NCBI GenBank assembly: GCA_027619595.1
Contig: JAQCHP010000026.1
Span: 1-43,819 of the forward strand
DNA: 43,819 bases
Origin: Planctomycetota bacterium
GTDB taxonomy: Bacteria; Planctomycetota; Planctomycetia; Pirellulales; Pirellulaceae
Reading direction: 5' to 3'
The notes under the pieces are model-generated. The model saw only the letters and a program-made list of their open reading frames with translations. It did not search any database and was not told the origin of the DNA. The stretch's first letter is position 1, and each line of letters starts with the position of its first letter. Below, in pieces: positions 35,047 to 43,819 of this stretch. The translations under genes and the position numbers were made by a program.

Positions 35047-37416
35047 ATGTACTTGATCCACTCAACACTCGCCTGGGGCTTTTTGCTCGTCGCCGCACCG
35101 ATCGTCATCCACCTGCTCAACTTGCTGCGCCAGCGTCGAATCGAGTGGGCAGCCATGCAATTTCTGTTGGTCAGCCACCGCAAACAACGCCACTGGATCC
35201 GGCTTCGTCAATTTCTATTGCTGCTTTGCCGCACCGTTGCCATCGCACTGGCCGTAGCCATGTTGGCGCGAGTGGTAACGCACGAACGATGGGCGAATTG
35301 GTTTCAGGCCGAACAGACGCACTATTATTTGCTCTTGGATGACAGTTTTTCGATGGGAGAGCGCGCCGGGGCCGCCACAGCCCTCGATCGTGGCATCGCG
35401 GCGTTGAACAACCTGGTGGAGGGTTCAACACGACAGCAGCGACGCGACAAGTACTCGCTGGTGCGATTCTCGGAGGCGGAAGCGGCGGCATTACCCTCTA
35501 CTGCGTCGGCGTCAGCAGGCTTGGGCAATCCGGCCACAGAGAAAAATGCCCAACAAGATTTGGCGACCGGAAGCGACAATTCGACCACGGCGGTGGTTAT
35601 GCGTGATCTGGGTAACCCAGCCATCTGGCAGGAAACGTGGAAATCTTTACACACCTCCGAAACTGCTTGCGGCCCGTTGGCCGCCTTGCGGCTCGTGACG
35701 CAGTTAATCAAGTCCACTCAAAATGAAACGAGTGTGGTAGTTGTGGTGTCGGACTTTCGGACAGTCCCCTGGGACAATTCATCCGAAGTCCAACAAGCGA
35801 TACGCGAGCTGAGTCAAGTCGGAGCTTCTGTGGAGCTGCTTCGCTGTGTCGATCGACATCGCCCGAATTTGACAGTACGCGCTATTCGCCAAATAACACC
35901 TCAAGCGGCGGCGGGTGTCCCCGTGATCCTCTCGATCGAAGTACAAAACCACGGGCCAGAAGCTGTTTCCCAGGTCCCCTTGCGTGTAGCAACGCGACCG
36001 CTGTCGATGCAGTCCCCGGGGCCGAGTAGCACCAACTCGTTGCCGGATCAAATCATAGACAACATTCCAGCGGGTGAAACGGTGCCGGTCCGGATTCAAG
36101 TGTTTCTCAACGCCCCCGGGGACTACGTGATTGAAGCCCGCGTCCCCGAGGATGCATTGGACTTGGACAATCGTTTTTGGCAAGTACTCACCGTCGTTGA
36201 TTCTCTTCCGGTCCTAGTCATTGCCGAAGAAGAAGCGGAACAGGATGCGTTTTTTTTGCAGTCGGTCTTCCAACCGGACGCGGCGACGAGTACGGGCTTT
36301 CGAACAGAAGTGCAACCCGTTTCTTTCCTCCGTCAAGTCACAGCGATCGAGTTGCAAAAATACGTCTCCATGTATGTCGTGGACTGTCCAATCTTGGATC
36401 GAGCCAGCTACGAAAAAATCGCCAGCTACGTACGAGAGGGTGGCGGCTGTGCTCTTTTTGCTGGTCCTCGATCGGACACTGAATTCTGGAATGCTGCTCG
36501 CCCCGCCGCCGCAAAAGATGAAGTAGCGTTACTCGATTTTACGGCGCGTCGAATCGATACGCTGCCGCCCCGCATTTCCAGTGAATTACCTGACATCTCT
36601 CCCACGCATCCCATGTTTCAAGTGCTGCAAGGAGACCGAAATCCGTGGTTACCTTCTCTGCAAGTTGAACGATATCTGCAGATTGAGCTTCCGGTGCTAG
36701 AAGAGAGCGACACAGCCCCTCGCTGGGAGATCGCGGCCTCTCTGCGTAACCAGAGCCCCCTAGCTGTGACACGACGATGGGGCAATGGACAAGTCGTTGC
36801 CTTTCTTTCCACACTCGGCCCGCGCTGGAACAACTGGGCCAGGCAGCCGAGTTATGTGGTTTTTCTCCTGAGTCTCCAAGAATATTTGACACGTGCGCAG
36901 GCAGCGGCTGCAGAGCATTTTGTGGGAGCAAACTGGAAGGTACAATTTTCGTCCGCCAACTACCGACGTTCATTTGGCTTATCCGTCCCCGGAGCCGATC
37001 CATTTCAGGACTCACAAGCAGTTGCCGGTTCATTCGACGAAGACTCCGCTCGTCAAACACTTTTTCTTCAGTTGCCCGATGCGGGACGCGCCGTTCCGTC
37101 CCCCACAACACCCTTGCGTGGGCCGTACCGACTCGACGTTGTACGCACCAACGGCGCAACCGAATCGCTTGGATACGCGGTCAACGTGGATCCGGCCGAG
37201 GGGGACCTGCACCTGCTTTCCAGTCGGGAATTGGCAGACAAATTCTCAGATCTACGGGTGCTGATTCGTGATGCCGGTGAGACCCAATCGCGAGCGGTAA
37301 CATCGGACCGGGCGCAGTGGAGCCAATGGCTTCTATTGCCACTCGTATGTCTGCTCATCGTGGAACAGATACTGGCGTATTTCACCAGTTACCACCCCTC
37401 CGCCAAAGTCGCCTAG
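35047..37416 (+). CDS. BatA-like membrane protein with VWA domain
   Basis: A 789-residue protein with the BatA N-terminus: a membrane helix STLAWGFLLVAAPIVIHLLNLLRQRRIEWAAMQFL and a second helix (QFLLLLCRTVAIALAVAML). The VWA domain begins YYLLLDDSFSMGE (DxSxS at 99-103) and includes VVVVVSDFRT. After it come an Ig-like/CARDB stretch (VILSIEVQNHGPEAVSQVPL) and a glutamine-amidotransferase-like fold (YVSMYVVDCPILDRASYEKIASYVREGGGCALFAG) without a visible catalytic Cys. A last helix (WLLLPLVCLLIVEQILAYF) anchors the C-terminus. Bat proteins are tied to aerotolerance in Bacteroides, but their job in planctomycetes is unknown. It is followed by the next gene after 4 bp. Confidence 0.9.
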   Translation: MYLIHSTLAWGFLLVAAPIVIHLLNLLRQRRIEWAAMQFLLVSHRKQRHWIRLRQFLLLLCRTVAIALAVAMLARVVTHERWANWFQAEQTHYYLLLDDSFSMGERAGAATALDRGIAALNNLVEGSTRQQRRDKYSLVRFSEAEAAALPSTASASAGLGNPATEKNAQQDLATGSDNSTTAVVMRDLGNPAIWQETWKSLHTSETACGPLAALRLVTQLIKSTQNETSVVVVVSDFRTVPWDNSSEVQQAIRELSQVGASVELLRCVDRHRPNLTVRAIRQITPQAAAGVPVILSIEVQNHGPEAVSQVPLRVATRPLSMQSPGPSSTNSLPDQIIDNIPAGETVPVRIQVFLNAPGDYVIEARVPEDALDLDNRFWQVLTVVDSLPVLVIAEEEAEQDAFFLQSVFQPDAATSTGFRTEVQPVSFLRQVTAIELQKYVSMYVVDCPILDRASYEKIASYVREGGGCALFAGPRSDTEFWNAARPAAAKDEVALLDFTARRIDTLPPRISSELPDISPTHPMFQVLQGDRNPWLPSLQVERYLQIELPVLEESDTAPRWEIAASLRNQSPLAVTRRWGNGQVVAFLSTLGPRWNNWARQPSYVVFLLSLQEYLTRAQAAAAEHFVGANWKVQFSSANYRRSFGLSVPGADPFQDSQAVAGSFDEDSARQTLFLQLPDAGRAVPSPTTPLRGPYRLDVVRTNGATESLGYAVNVDPAEGDLHLLSSRELADKFSDLRVLIRDAGETQSRAVTSDRAQWSQWLLLPLVCLLIVEQILAYFTSYHPSAKVA

Positions 37417-37420
37417 TACG

Positions 37421-40159
37421 ATGCCGTTGATGATTGCTCAAGAAACGACCACCTTTCTACTATGGACTCGCACACAGTTACTACACGAGTGGTGGCATTG
37501 GCCGACACTCGTACTCATCGTAATTTCCGTTGTGGCGTTCGTAACGTGGCTGTATCGGCGAGACGCTTTGGAACTTCCGCGGTGGACTCGATTCACTCTG
37601 TACGGATTGCGATGGGTAAGCTTGATTGCCTTGCTGCTTTTCTTTTTTGGCCTTGAACGTCGGAGTGAACAACGATCGACACAGAACTCTCGTCTGGCGA
37701 TACTCGTGGATACGAGCCAAAGCATGGGAATGAGCGACGACACACAACCGTCACCGGGAAATCGGATCGACCGTGTCCGAGAACTTCTACAGCCAGACAA
37801 ATGGTTGACTACACTCCGCGACAATCACGATGTGGTGGTCTATGCGACCGGTAGTTCAGAATCACCGGAACAAGTGGCATTCTTTGCTCAACAGACCGCA
37901 AACTCAAAACTGCCTGCGGCGCCGAGGGTGGCCGATGTCTCGAATGATCGTTCTCGCCGATCTGTGCTGGAGAATCGATTATCGCTCCTGTTGGCATGTG
38001 GAGGAGTAATTCTTTTCGTTACCTTCATTTGGCAATGGATCCGTGGGCAAGAGGTGATCGCTTCTCGCTGGCTCGCGTCGTCGGTAGTTTGCCTTTTGTT
38101 AGCAGGAATCCTCGCAGCAAATCGCGATCTATTCGCCGCTCCCTTTCCGGATGTTTTGCCGTCGGCGGACGTGGCTCCAGACCGGCTCGTGGCACCCGTC
38201 ACGAATACAGATCTCGATCGAGTCCTACAGCCAACTCACGACTCAACGCGTCTGGGCGATAGCATCTTCGCGATCTTGCAGCAAAATCGTAATCAACCCT
38301 TGGCGGGTCTGATCGTGCTGACAGATGGCGGGCAAAATCAAGGCAAAGATCCCTTGACGGTAACACAGTTTGCTCGGCAACAGACAGTCCCCCTTTATCC
38401 AGTGGGCCTTGGCAACTCGTCTTTGCCGCGTAACGTGGCGATGGTCGATTTGCAAATGCCGCCGCGAATTTATCCACAGGACCAGTTCCATGCAACGGTT
38501 TACATTCAGGGGAGTCAGATGGTTGGCCGCCCAGTGGAAGTTCAACTTTACGCGCGACCGGCAACCGGCCCAAGCCTCCCCAATCAGGATACAAGCCCCG
38601 GTTCTTCGGCCACCGGTGAACAGCTCGTCGACACGCAACAGGTGACTCTCGGTGATGACAATCAATTGGTGACAACTCAGTTTAACTTGGAACCGCCTGG
38701 CGCCGGTACGTGGAGCTACCGTGCTGTAATCGTTCCTGCATCGCAGGAGACCAATCTTACCGACAACGAACGAACAGCGCGTGTCGAGATTGTCGATCGT
38801 CGTACCCGCGTGCTACTGATAGCTGGTGGGCCGACGCGAGAATATCAGTTTGTCCGCAACCAACTATTTCGTGATTCGAGTATGCAATCGGACGTTTGGC
38901 TACAGACGGGAACAAGCGGCACGGCGCAAGATACACAACAGATACTTCAGTCGTTCCCATCTACCGCAGAAGAACTATTTGCGTATGACAGCATCGTTGC
39001 GTTCGACCCCGACTGGAGTCAGCTCAATGCGGAACAGGTTGTCCTGCTGGAACGTTGGGTATCCGAAGAAGCGGGGGGCATGATGTTGATTGCTGGCCCT
39101 GTTTACTCGCCACGTCTGTCCGAAGTTGACACCCGCAATTCGCCGCTGGAGAAAATTCGGGTACTCTACCCAGTCGACTTCTACCGTCGGGGCAATAGCG
39201 GTGTGGCATTGGGCAGAACCAGTGGCGAACAGGCTTGGGCACCGCAGTTTACGGCAGAAGGCTTGGCGGCACGGTTTCTCTGGCTCGGTGATTCACAAGA
39301 AGAGAGTACCGCCCGTTGGTCCACGTTTCCCGGGTTCTACTCGTATTTAGCAGTCCGCGGCACAAAGCCCGGAGCTACTGTCTATGCTACGTTCTCCGAC
39401 CCGGACACCGAGACCCGAGGCGAATTGCCTCCCTACATTGCAGGTCAGTACTACGGATCCGGCCGGACACTGTATTTGGCCAGTGGCGAGCTATGGCGTC
39501 TGCGGGAATTGGACGTTTCCTATCAGGAACAGTTGTACACCAAGTTGGTTCGATTTGTGGCGGAGGGACGTCTCTTGCGTGACAGTCAACACGGTACGTT
39601 ATTGCTGGACAAACAGCGGTGCACAGGCGGCGAACGTGTCACGGTCCGCGTACAGCTCAAGGATCAACAACTACGACCGTGGAAGGCGGAACACGCGGAA
39701 GCCACCCTTACGCTGCCAGATGGTTCACGCCAGCCGTTCAACATTCCAGCCTTGCCTGACTCGCCCGGCATCTTCCAGACGACCATGGTCGCCGCATCAC
39801 CCGGCACCTATGTCCTATCGTTGCAGGTCCCCGACGGGAAGGAATACGATGTTTTGTCGCGAGAACTCGAAGTTCGACTAGCAGACCGCGAACTTGAACA
39901 ACCACTCCGGTCCGACAATTTATTACATACACTGGCTACTGAAACCGGCGGCGTGTATTTCGTTGGCGTCCCAGCAGTGATGGGGCAGGGGAGTGTACCC
40001 CCGCTCGCCGAATCGATTCGTCCACGACCCCAAGTGACTGTGCTCGAAGGAGCACCCGATACCAACTTTGATCAGCGATGGATGAAATGGTTGATGATTT
40101 TTTTGTGTGGAAGCCTGAGTGCCGAATGGCTCGTCAGAAGACTGCATCGGCTGGCCTAG
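37421..40159 (+). CDS. Membrane VWA protein with helices inserted in the VWA domain
   Basis: A 912-residue protein. Two N-terminal membrane helices (about 28-46 and 60-78) are followed by the VWA start ILVDTSQSMGMSD (97-106). Then come two more hydrophobic helices (187-206 and 217-233) and only afterwards the rest of the VWA domain (AGLIVLTDGGQNQGKDPLTV, 295-314). A glutamine-amidotransferase-like section follows (RVLLIAGGPTREYQFVRNQL, VLLERWVSEEAGGMMLIAGP) and one C-terminal helix. It lies 4 bp after the BatA gene, and the next gene starts 1 bp after its stop. Confidence 0.88.
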   Translation: MPLMIAQETTTFLLWTRTQLLHEWWHWPTLVLIVISVVAFVTWLYRRDALELPRWTRFTLYGLRWVSLIALLLFFFGLERRSEQRSTQNSRLAILVDTSQSMGMSDDTQPSPGNRIDRVRELLQPDKWLTTLRDNHDVVVYATGSSESPEQVAFFAQQTANSKLPAAPRVADVSNDRSRRSVLENRLSLLLACGGVILFVTFIWQWIRGQEVIASRWLASSVVCLLLAGILAANRDLFAAPFPDVLPSADVAPDRLVAPVTNTDLDRVLQPTHDSTRLGDSIFAILQQNRNQPLAGLIVLTDGGQNQGKDPLTVTQFARQQTVPLYPVGLGNSSLPRNVAMVDLQMPPRIYPQDQFHATVYIQGSQMVGRPVEVQLYARPATGPSLPNQDTSPGSSATGEQLVDTQQVTLGDDNQLVTTQFNLEPPGAGTWSYRAVIVPASQETNLTDNERTARVEIVDRRTRVLLIAGGPTREYQFVRNQLFRDSSMQSDVWLQTGTSGTAQDTQQILQSFPSTAEELFAYDSIVAFDPDWSQLNAEQVVLLERWVSEEAGGMMLIAGPVYSPRLSEVDTRNSPLEKIRVLYPVDFYRRGNSGVALGRTSGEQAWAPQFTAEGLAARFLWLGDSQEESTARWSTFPGFYSYLAVRGTKPGATVYATFSDPDTETRGELPPYIAGQYYGSGRTLYLASGELWRLRELDVSYQEQLYTKLVRFVAEGRLLRDSQHGTLLLDKQRCTGGERVTVRVQLKDQQLRPWKAEHAEATLTLPDGSRQPFNIPALPDSPGIFQTTMVAASPGTYVLSLQVPDGKEYDVLSRELEVRLADRELEQPLRSDNLLHTLATETGGVYFVGVPAVMGQGSVPPLAESIRPRPQVTVLEGAPDTNFDQRWMKWLMIFLCGSLSAEWLVRRLHRLA

Positions 40160-40160
40160 A

Positions 40161-42443
40161 ATGAACACGTCCAACCCAATACCCACTCCGTTACATCCAT
40201 CGCTGGTCGACCCCTCTGACGACATGCGCAACGTCGTGCCAGACCGGTTATCCGAATTGCGGAGGCAACTGCGCAAACATTTGGGCCTTGAGACCTTCCT
40301 GCAATTGTTGTCCATCGTCATCATGATCTTCTGGTTGACGATGGCCATCGACTACCTGCCGGTGCGACTGGTAGGTGCTGATGAGACCCCCAATATTGTT
40401 CGGAGGGGATTGCTTGTCTTGACTGGTTTGATCGTGGGATGGATCGGATATTGCCAATATCTGCGCCCGCGGTTGCGGCCACTACCCGATCGGGAAATGG
40501 CCATACTCCTCGAACGACGGTTTCCAGCGCTGGCGGAATCTCTAATCACTTCAGTTGAGTTACGCGGTGTCGCGCCACGGTCCGATTGCACCGACGCGAT
40601 GTTGCATCGAGCCAATGCGTTTGCGAGTCAGCAACTGCGTCATCTGTCTGTACAAGACGTGATCGATTTCCGATCCTTGCGACGTACCGCCTGGATCACT
40701 GCGATTTTCGGCGGATCCATCGTGCTTTTCGCGATTTTGGCCATTTCCAATTTCCAGCGCGCCTGTGTCCGATTTTATTTGCTTTCCGATGCGCCTTGGC
40801 CGCGTGAAACACGTCTGGAAGCGGTAGGATTCCGTGACAAACAACTGAAAGTGACTCGCGGCGACGACTTGGTCCTACAGGTTCGCGCTGATGCAGCACT
40901 CACCCTTCCGCCGCCAGATACGTGCTATGTGTATTATCAGACCGCCGACGGCGACCGCGGTCGAGCGGCAATGACGAAGGCGGGAACGGTGGTGGATGGA
41001 TATCAATATTATCAATACGCAGACCGACCGTTTCGCGGCATACTTGCCGACGTGCGTCTGTCGGTCGTCGGCAACGATTTCCGGCTCAAGGATCATCGCA
41101 TCGTGGCACTCGACAGTCCAATGTTTTCGCAGCCCGAACTATTGATCACTCCGCCATCCTATACTGGGCTTACTTCACGAAACGAAGTGCCACGAGATGG
41201 CCTACGCGTACCGCAAGGCTCGCAAATATCCTTTCGCGCCGCCACCAACCGCCCTCTCCAGTCGCTGAAGGTGTGGGAAGGCCGCGACCGCCACGAAACG
41301 ACGGTTACCGATCCTCCGCCCGGCGACTTTCACTATGACTTGGGACTTGTGAACGAAGAAAGGCTGTTGGAATTCCAGCTGACCGACATCGACGGACTCC
41401 GTAGCGCCGAACCTTACCGTATCTCCATCACCGCCATCCGTGACGAAGTTCCGGTGTTAAATGTGGCGTACCGCGGAATTGGTACGGCAGTCACGCCCAA
41501 CGCTCGACTACCGCTCGAAGGGATGATCGTCGACGACTACGGACTGGCCCGTGTCGAGCTGACACTTTTGTTGTCGGATTCCACGTCCAACCCAACCAAT
41601 CCAGTCGGTACAACAGATCTTCGTTGGAACGGTGGGCTGCCGAATCAAGGTATTTGGACACATGAACTCGACTTGCGACAACCCCCAACGGTTGGGGCAA
41701 ACACAACACTGAAACCAGGTCAAACAATCACGTTGACGATCCACGCCAGTGACAATTGTAATTTAGCGAGCCAGCCAGGCACGTCGGCGGTATCCCTGGC
41801 CCCGTTGACGATCGTCAGTCGCGAAGAACTATTGGCGATTATTGAGGGGAGGGAACTCGGGCTGCGCAGAAGATTCGAGCAAATGTTGCAGGAAATGGAG
41901 GAAGCTCGCGACGCATGGGTCCGCGTGAGAACCGACCTCTCGGCCATGGACGTGCCGTCGACCGACTCATCTGAAGTCCAAGAGGTACGTATCCGCCGCA
42001 ACGATGCCCACGCCAAACGGGCTCAGCCGGAACTCGATGGAATGGCCGCATCGTATGCCGACATATGGCTCGAGCTACAAAACAACCGGGTCAATACACC
42101 AGAAATCGAGGAGCGAATTACCGAATATTTGGTGAAACCTTTGGAAGAGCTTGCTCAGAACACCTTTCCGCAATACCAACAGGGGCTAAAGCAACTCCAG
42201 CAGGGGCTCCGCGATGCGAAGAATACCGACAAACAACAGGCGATCGCCCAGTGCTCTCGGACGATTGAATTGTCAGATTCTGTCTTGGTGGCCATGCGTG
42301 AGGTTCTGGCTCGCATGCTCCAACTGGAAGATTTCAACGAACTGATTGAATTGGTACGCGAGATGCTACAACAGCAAGAGGGAGTTCTGCAAGAAACGGA
42401 AAAACTGCGAAATGAATCGTTGCGCGATCTGCTGGAAGAGTAA
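40161..42443 (+). CDS. Large membrane protein with coiled coil, DUF4175-like
   Basis: A 760-residue protein without a firm family; the layout resembles DUF4175-type proteins that end such clusters. The N-terminal part has two membrane helices (LQLLSIVIMIFWLTMAIDYL and VRRGLLVLTGLIVGWIGY) and a third near residue 185 (ITAIFGGSIVLFAILAIS). Next is a long periplasmic part of beta domains. The C-terminal ~200 residues are charged, helical and coiled-coil-like (LRRRFEQMLQEMEEARDAWVR, LVREMLQQQEGVLQETEKLR). I chose ATG 40161, one base after the previous stop; an in-frame start 42 bp upstream overlaps that gene. It is the last gene of the block. Confidence 0.8.
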   Translation: MNTSNPIPTPLHPSLVDPSDDMRNVVPDRLSELRRQLRKHLGLETFLQLLSIVIMIFWLTMAIDYLPVRLVGADETPNIVRRGLLVLTGLIVGWIGYCQYLRPRLRPLPDREMAILLERRFPALAESLITSVELRGVAPRSDCTDAMLHRANAFASQQLRHLSVQDVIDFRSLRRTAWITAIFGGSIVLFAILAISNFQRACVRFYLLSDAPWPRETRLEAVGFRDKQLKVTRGDDLVLQVRADAALTLPPPDTCYVYYQTADGDRGRAAMTKAGTVVDGYQYYQYADRPFRGILADVRLSVVGNDFRLKDHRIVALDSPMFSQPELLITPPSYTGLTSRNEVPRDGLRVPQGSQISFRAATNRPLQSLKVWEGRDRHETTVTDPPPGDFHYDLGLVNEERLLEFQLTDIDGLRSAEPYRISITAIRDEVPVLNVAYRGIGTAVTPNARLPLEGMIVDDYGLARVELTLLLSDSTSNPTNPVGTTDLRWNGGLPNQGIWTHELDLRQPPTVGANTTLKPGQTITLTIHASDNCNLASQPGTSAVSLAPLTIVSREELLAIIEGRELGLRRRFEQMLQEMEEARDAWVRVRTDLSAMDVPSTDSSEVQEVRIRRNDAHAKRAQPELDGMAASYADIWLELQNNRVNTPEIEERITEYLVKPLEELAQNTFPQYQQGLKQLQQGLRDAKNTDKQQAIAQCSRTIELSDSVLVAMREVLARMLQLEDFNELIELVREMLQQQEGVLQETEKLRNESLRDLLEE

Positions 42444-42800
42444 CAGCGGTACTAGTTACCGTAACCTGCGAAATCGTTAGGCCTCCTCCTTATCAATACA
42501 AACGGTTTGCCCATGCTTGTCGCACGATTGCCCGCTTGATGGGCAGAATCGACTTCTAAAGCCTCAAAAGCAACGGCGGCACGACATGTGCAATAGGCAT
42601 CTGCGGGAAGCGACTGGCTACCTTCGCGCGTTCTTCATGGAACGCCATAGCAAGTCTTCACTAGCCCACGGTAGCTTCTATTCAATAAATGATAGCTGCC
42701 GTCATTTATGTCTGCGAACCCGTAAGGTTTATGGATTTTTGGAAGATCCTTCACGCACGGTGTTCCGCTGACTCAATTCCAGAACAAAGGAGAGAAACGT
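42444..42800. other. Intergenic region before the HAD phosphatase
   Basis: About 360 bp without a convincing gene. A short plus-strand frame (42517-42771) is rich in Arg, His and Cys with no family features. The phosphatase ribosome-binding site is at its right end. Confidence 0.45.
42786..42794 (+). promoter_or_regulatory. Ribosome-binding site of the HAD phosphatase
   Basis: AAAGGAGAG, six bases before ATG 42801, a strong site that fixes the start. Confidence 0.8.
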
Positions 42801-43673
42801 ATGCAGGGTGGATTCTTGATTGACATGGACGGTGTGCTGTATCGGGGAACACAACTGATACCTGGGGCTGAACAATTCATCAACTTGCTGTTGAGACGCA
42901 ACATTCCATTTTTGTTTCTGACCAACAATAGTCAGCGAACTCGGCGCGACGTTGCCATCAAGTTGAATCGGTTGGGAATGCCAATCGAAGAAAAGCACGT
43001 ATTCACCTGTTCGATGGCGACTGCCAGATTTCTCGCCAAGCAAAAACCAAACGGTACGGCTTACGTAATTGGTGAAGGTGGCCTGCTGCAGGCCTTACAT
43101 CAGAACGGATACGCGATCGTCGACAAGTCGCCTGACTATGTGATCATCGGCGAAGGGCGTACTCTTTCGTTCGAGATGCTGGAAGCCGCAGTGCAGATGA
43201 TTTTGGGTGGAGCCAAACTGATTGCGACCAACATGGACCCCAATTGTCCCACGCAAACAGGTACGCGTCCTGGATGTGGTGCCATTGTTGCGCTCTTAGA
43301 GCGAGCCACCGGCACTTATGCGTTTAGCCTAGGAAAACCGAGCCCGATTATGATGCGTATGGCGCGAAAGCAACTGGGGCTTGCCACGTCCGAAACGATT
43401 ATGATTGGCGACACGATGGAAACCGACATACTGGGTGGCGTGCAGATGGGCTACCGCACGATTCTCGTACTGTCCGGCAGTACCAAGAAAGAACAGCTGG
43501 CTGCTTATGCCTATCGCGCTGACCTGGTAATCCCATCGATTCAGTCACTCTGCAGTCCGCTGGAGGCGGGCCATGCGATTCTGCCGCCGCCCGCTTCCTC
43601 CGATATCGACGATACCCCCATGGATCTGTCGCAGTGGACACGGCAGAGTCACCTCTCACGGCCCGCAGGGTAA
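42801..43673 (+). CDS. HAD-IIA family phosphatase (NagD-like)
   Basis: A 290-residue HAD-superfamily phosphatase, subclass IIA. Motif I is FLIDMDGVLYRG with the nucleophile Asp8 and general acid Asp10. Motif II is FLFLTNNS. The cap domain includes IATNMDPNCPTQTGTRPGCGAIVALLE, the usual NagD-type substrate segment. Motif III is GKPSPIM and motif IV is MIGDTMETDILGG. The enzyme dephosphorylates a small phosphate ester; NagD of E. coli acts on nucleotides, but the substrate here is unknown. The C-terminal ~30 residues (SDIDDTPMDLSQWTRQSHLSRPAG) extend past the domain, and the last few codons and the stop lie in a dispersed repeat. It appears to be transcribed alone. Confidence 0.93.
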   Translation: MQGGFLIDMDGVLYRGTQLIPGAEQFINLLLRRNIPFLFLTNNSQRTRRDVAIKLNRLGMPIEEKHVFTCSMATARFLAKQKPNGTAYVIGEGGLLQALHQNGYAIVDKSPDYVIIGEGRTLSFEMLEAAVQMILGGAKLIATNMDPNCPTQTGTRPGCGAIVALLERATGTYAFSLGKPSPIMMRMARKQLGLATSETIMIGDTMETDILGGVQMGYRTILVLSGSTKKEQLAAYAYRADLVIPSIQSLCSPLEAGHAILPPPASSDIDDTPMDLSQWTRQSHLSRPAG

Positions 43674-43778
43674 CGCCATGGCTGATATTTCATGCGCACA
43701 AACGCGGTCTTGTTGAAATTGCAAGAACGAGAAAGGACCATTCTCATAGCCCGGAGGGCAACGCCGTAGCTGATTTAT
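43660..43778 (+). repeat. Two copies of a dispersed GCCCG(C/G)AGGG repeat
   Basis: Copy one at 43660-43690 (GGCCCGCAGGGTAACGCCAT and on) and copy two at 43748-43778 (AGCCCGGAGGGCAACGCCGT and on) match at about four of five bases and lie 88 bp apart in the same direction. The first contains the stop codon of the phosphatase gene. Confidence 0.75.
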
Positions 43779-43819
43779 TTAGCGTACGAAAAGATCGGGC
43801 TTGAGCCAGATTGGTAAAG

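Noticed and set aside
42517-42771. 84-codon plus-strand frame before the phosphatase
   Set aside because: Arg/His/Cys-rich without domain features, as expected of a chance frame.

Overview
The window looks like chromosomal DNA of a planctomycete, most likely of the Pirellulales. That rests on family content, not on a marker gene. It carries a dehydrogenase/HEAT/CxxCH cytochrome protein of the PVC (Planctomycetota-Verrucomicrobiota-Chlamydiota) type, a DUF1501 protein, a Tat-type sugar-isomerase-like protein, very large secreted beta-propeller proteins, ExbD proteins with odd N-termini and a MoxR/DUF58/VWA block. Many starts lack a clear Shine-Dalgarno sequence. Base composition is moderate. 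There is no phage, plasmid, CRISPR array or insertion sequence with a transposase.

Left part (1-15.1 kb) is a loose, strand-switching region: a family-4 glycosyltransferase, a convergent giant cytochrome/dehydrogenase gene, a secreted esterase, a GxxExxY gene between inverted repeats, tRNA-Phe(GAA), DUF1501, two family-2 glycosyltransferases, DUF2293 and a periplasmic TIM-barrel protein. The first and last of the three glycosyltransferase frames each carry an in-frame stop where homologous sequence continues, so the set looks partly decayed or affected by base errors. Intergenic stretches hold short hairpins and tandem repeats.

Middle part (15.1-27.0 kb) is one tight plus-strand operon of eight genes: a secreted terpenoid-cyclase-fold protein, a single-pass protein with TonB-like topology, ExbB/TolQ, two ExbD/TolR proteins (one with a zinc ribbon), a membrane-anchored PQQ-type propeller, a TPR/solute-binding fusion without ABC partners, and an exported protein of unknown function. 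This is the best candidate for an undescribed system: a proton-driven envelope machine with dedicated extracytoplasmic partners. An HU gene on the opposite strand, ending in a UUCG-loop terminator, separates it from the next block.

Right part (28.2-42.4 kb) is a second plus-strand block: a 1612-residue secreted propeller/TPR protein, then moxR, DUF58, a BatA-like VWA protein, a VWA protein whose domain is interrupted by two membrane helices, and a large membrane/coiled-coil protein. This is the planctomycete form of the Bat (aerotolerance-type) cluster. A NagD-like HAD phosphatase follows.

Two genes (25429-27021 and 42801-43673) end inside interspersed repeats that supply their last codons and stop. 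Three transcription units are preceded by tandem repeats with a 16-17 bp period.
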